Part shown: in pieces, positions 51,011-52,693 of the stretch | Layout of the letters: each line of letters opens with the position of its first letter | Position numbering within the stretch: position 1 is the stretch's first letter | Source of the DNA: an uncultured Lachnospiraceae bacterium | GTDB lineage: Bacteria > Bacillota > Clostridia > Lachnospirales > Lachnospiraceae | DNA length: 52,693 bases | NCBI GenBank assembly: GCA_902779445.1 | Contig: CACZBM010000015.1 | Location: 1-52,693, forward strand | Reading direction: 5' to 3' | Translations under genes and position numbers: made by a program | Notes under the pieces: generated by a model | Told to the model about the DNA's origin: nothing | Database searches by the model: none | What the model saw: only the letters and a program-made list of their open reading frames with translations

Positions 51011-52693
51011 ATGAACACTAAGGTTGGCAGAAGTGAGATCCGTGTGGATGCCTTTGATAAGGCAAGCGGACGGACAAAATATTATGAAGACCGGATCCCG
51101 GCAGGAGCACTTTATGTCCGGATCAAGCATGCAGAAATTGCCCACGGCATGGTAAAGTCTGTGGACAAGAGTGCAGCAGAAGCAATACCGGGAGTTGTGA
51201 AAGTCCTCACATGTTTTGATGTGCCGGACCTTCCATTCCCTACAGCAGGTCATCCCTGGTCAATGGACCCAGGACATCAGGACATAGCCGACAGGCATCT
51301 CCTAAATAAGCATGTACGTTATTGGGGAGATGATGTAGCTGTCGTGATCGCAGAGGATGAAGTGGCAGCTAATCAGGGAGTCAGGGCGCTGAAGGTGGAA
51401 TATGAGGAACTGCCTTTTGTGCTGGATGCTGAGGAGGCAATGAAGGACGGAGCTCCCCAGTTACACGAGCGCTTTCCTAATAATATCCTTAAGCACACAG
51501 ATATGAAAAAAGGAGACTACGCTTCGGCAATAAAGGAGCCCGGTCTTATCTGCGTTGATAAGGTTTATGACACGCCTACCGTACAGCACTGTCACATAGA
51601 GAACCACGGATGTTATGCATATGAAGAGGGTGACAGGCTTGTAGTTGTATCATCCACCCAGATCCCACACATTATAAGACGTGTGGTAGGACAGGCTCTC
51701 GGACGTCCATGGGGAGATATTGAGATCATTAAGCCTTATATCGGCGGAGGATTCGGAAATAAGCAGGATGCGCTTTATGAGCCGCTCTGTGCATGGTGTT
51801 CAACTCAGGTGGGAGGACGCCTTGTGCGGCTTGACTGTGCCCGTGAAGAGACCTTTGTTTCAAACCGTGTACGTCATGCTATCCGTATCCATATAGTGAG
51901 CTGGCTCCGTAAAGACGGAACAATTGTAGCCCGTAAGGTTGAGCTTTTCTCAAATCAGGGGGCATATGCTTCCCACGGTCATTCCATCGTGGCAAAGGCA
52001 ATGGGATCTTTCCCTCAGCATTACCCATGCGAAAACATGGAATGCGATGCCTATACAGTATTCACAAACCGTCCTGCAGCGGGAGCCATGAGAGGATATG
52101 GAATGCCTCAGGCGAGCTTTGCGGATGAATCCAATATTGAGGACTGTGCAAGGGCTATCGGAATGGATTCATATGAATTCCGTAAAAAGAATATTATGCC
52201 CAAGGGATTCCATGACAATTTCTCAGGAAATACCAATTACTATGACACATACCGCGAATGTATGGCAAAGGGCGCTGAGTATATTGACTTTGAGAAAAAG
52301 AAGAAAGAATATGCGAATGATACCGGAGATGTCAGGAGGGGTATCGGCGTAGCCACCTTCTGGTACAATACAGCAGTTTATCCCATATCTCTGGAGACCT
52401 CATCCAACAGGATGCTCTTAAATCTTGACGGTACCGTTACTTTCCAGTGCGGTGAGACTGAGATAGGACAGGGAGCCGATACAGCTTACGCACAGATGGT
52501 GGCAGAGGCTATAGGTCTGAAGAGCTATCGCGATGTGCATGTGAAGTCCTGTCAGGATACGGATATCACGCCTACAGGCCTCGGCGCATATGCATCCCGC
52601 CAGACTTACGTCGCAGGATTCTCCATTAAACAGACCGCAGATCTCTTAAAAGAGAAGATCCTTAAGTATGCAAATGAAGTAACGCGTCAGGCT
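51011..52693 (+). CDS. xdhA: Molybdenum-binding xanthine dehydrogenase subunit XdhA (partial, runs off the right edge)
   Basis: The frame is open for 561 codons to the window end. The N-terminal aldehyde-oxidase hammerhead domain (RTKYYEDRIPAGALYVRIKH) is followed by pterin-contacting YIGGGFGNKQD, GAMRGYGMPQ and ETEIGQGADT. It follows Escherichia coli XdhA/YgeS closely in order and spacing of motifs and has no Fe-S domain, so separate FAD and Fe-S subunits should lie just beyond the edge. AAGGAGG precedes the ATG. This would be the second Mo hydroxylase of the island. Confidence 0.92.
   Translation, partial: MNTKVGRSEIRVDAFDKASGRTKYYEDRIPAGALYVRIKHAEIAHGMVKSVDKSAAEAIPGVVKVLTCFDVPDLPFPTAGHPWSMDPGHQDIADRHLLNKHVRYWGDDVAVVIAEDEVAANQGVRALKVEYEELPFVLDAEEAMKDGAPQLHERFPNNILKHTDMKKGDYASAIKEPGLICVDKVYDTPTVQHCHIENHGCYAYEEGDRLVVVSSTQIPHIIRRVVGQALGRPWGDIEIIKPYIGGGFGNKQDALYEPLCAWCSTQVGGRLVRLDCAREETFVSNRVRHAIRIHIVSWLRKDGTIVARKVELFSNQGAYASHGHSIVAKAMGSFPQHYPCENMECDAYTVFTNRPAAGAMRGYGMPQASFADESNIEDCARAIGMDSYEFRKKNIMPKGFHDNFSGNTNYYDTYRECMAKGAEYIDFEKKKKEYANDTGDVRRGIGVATFWYNTAVYPISLETSSNRMLLNLDGTVTFQCGETEIGQGADTAYAQMVAEAIGLKSYRDVHVKSCQDTDITPTGLGAYASRQTYVAGFSIKQTADLLKEKILKYANEVTRQA

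Overview
The window looks like chromosome of a Gram-positive anaerobe of the class Clostridia, most likely a Lachnospiraceae-type gut or rumen bacterium. This rests on gene order (yaaO / yaaR / holB / ricT / trmN6 / rsmI, then hup / rqcP / divIC / tilS / hpt / ftsH, as in Bacillus and Clostridia), moderate GC, AGGAGG-type ribosome binding sites, TTG and GTG starts, and tRNA genes without encoded CCA. The sporulation genes that often sit between rqcP and tilS (yabP, yabQ, spoIIE) are absent, which fits a non-sporulating or reduced lineage. No phage, insertion sequence or CRISPR array was seen.

Layout. (1) 1-1300: the 3' end of a 23S rRNA gene, then six tRNAs (Asp, Val, Thr, Tyr, initiator Met, Phe). 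There is no 5S gene where one would be expected. The spacers carry two 98-nt structured repeats, a broken tRNA-Thr copy and many hairpins. (2) 1306-8299, minus strand: a translationally coupled phosphorelay operon, made of a FAD oxidoreductase, a free HPt protein, a hybrid kinase with its own HPt domain, and a hybrid kinase whose C-terminus is a complete DegV fatty-acid-binding domain. (3) 8396-13216, plus: a cell-envelope glycan group (SDR epimerase, GT2, membrane GT-C, L,D-transpeptidase). (4) 13226-20504: the yaaO-to-rsmI housekeeping operon, with a guanylate-kinase-like gene where Bacillus has tmk, ending in a lipoprotein serpin. (5) 20645-27154: hup, rqcP, divIC, tilS, hpt, ftsH, greA-like and azlCD. 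(6) 27151-29289: a cytoplasmic GH13 glycosidase.

(7) 29244-52693 (right edge): a large purine (urate/xanthine) catabolic and selenium-dependent molybdenum hydroxylase island. The minus strand carries ssnA, ygfK, dpaL (ygeX), ygeY, ygeW, arcC, ridA and hydA. A PAS/HTH regulator, an NCS2 purine permease and a ModE-like regulator follow. The plus strand carries DUF3343, yqeC, yqeB, selD, yedE, a TusA-like protein and a selenium-dependent xanthine dehydrogenase. A MocA-like cytidylyltransferase lies on the minus strand, and a second molybdenum hydroxylase subunit (xdhA) is cut by the window edge. In outline, the permease imports purine. The hydroxylases, charged with selenium by SelD, YqeB, YqeC and the carrier proteins, change its oxidation state. 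The amidohydrolases open the rings. DpaL with RidA handles a 2,3-diaminopropionate-like intermediate. YgeW and ArcC turn a carbamoyl group into ATP.

The observations most worth following up are the kinase-receiver-DegV fusion, the repeated structured element with compensatory changes beside tRNA genes, the tRNA-Thr relic with an inverted anticodon arm, and the regulatory layout of the purine/selenium island.
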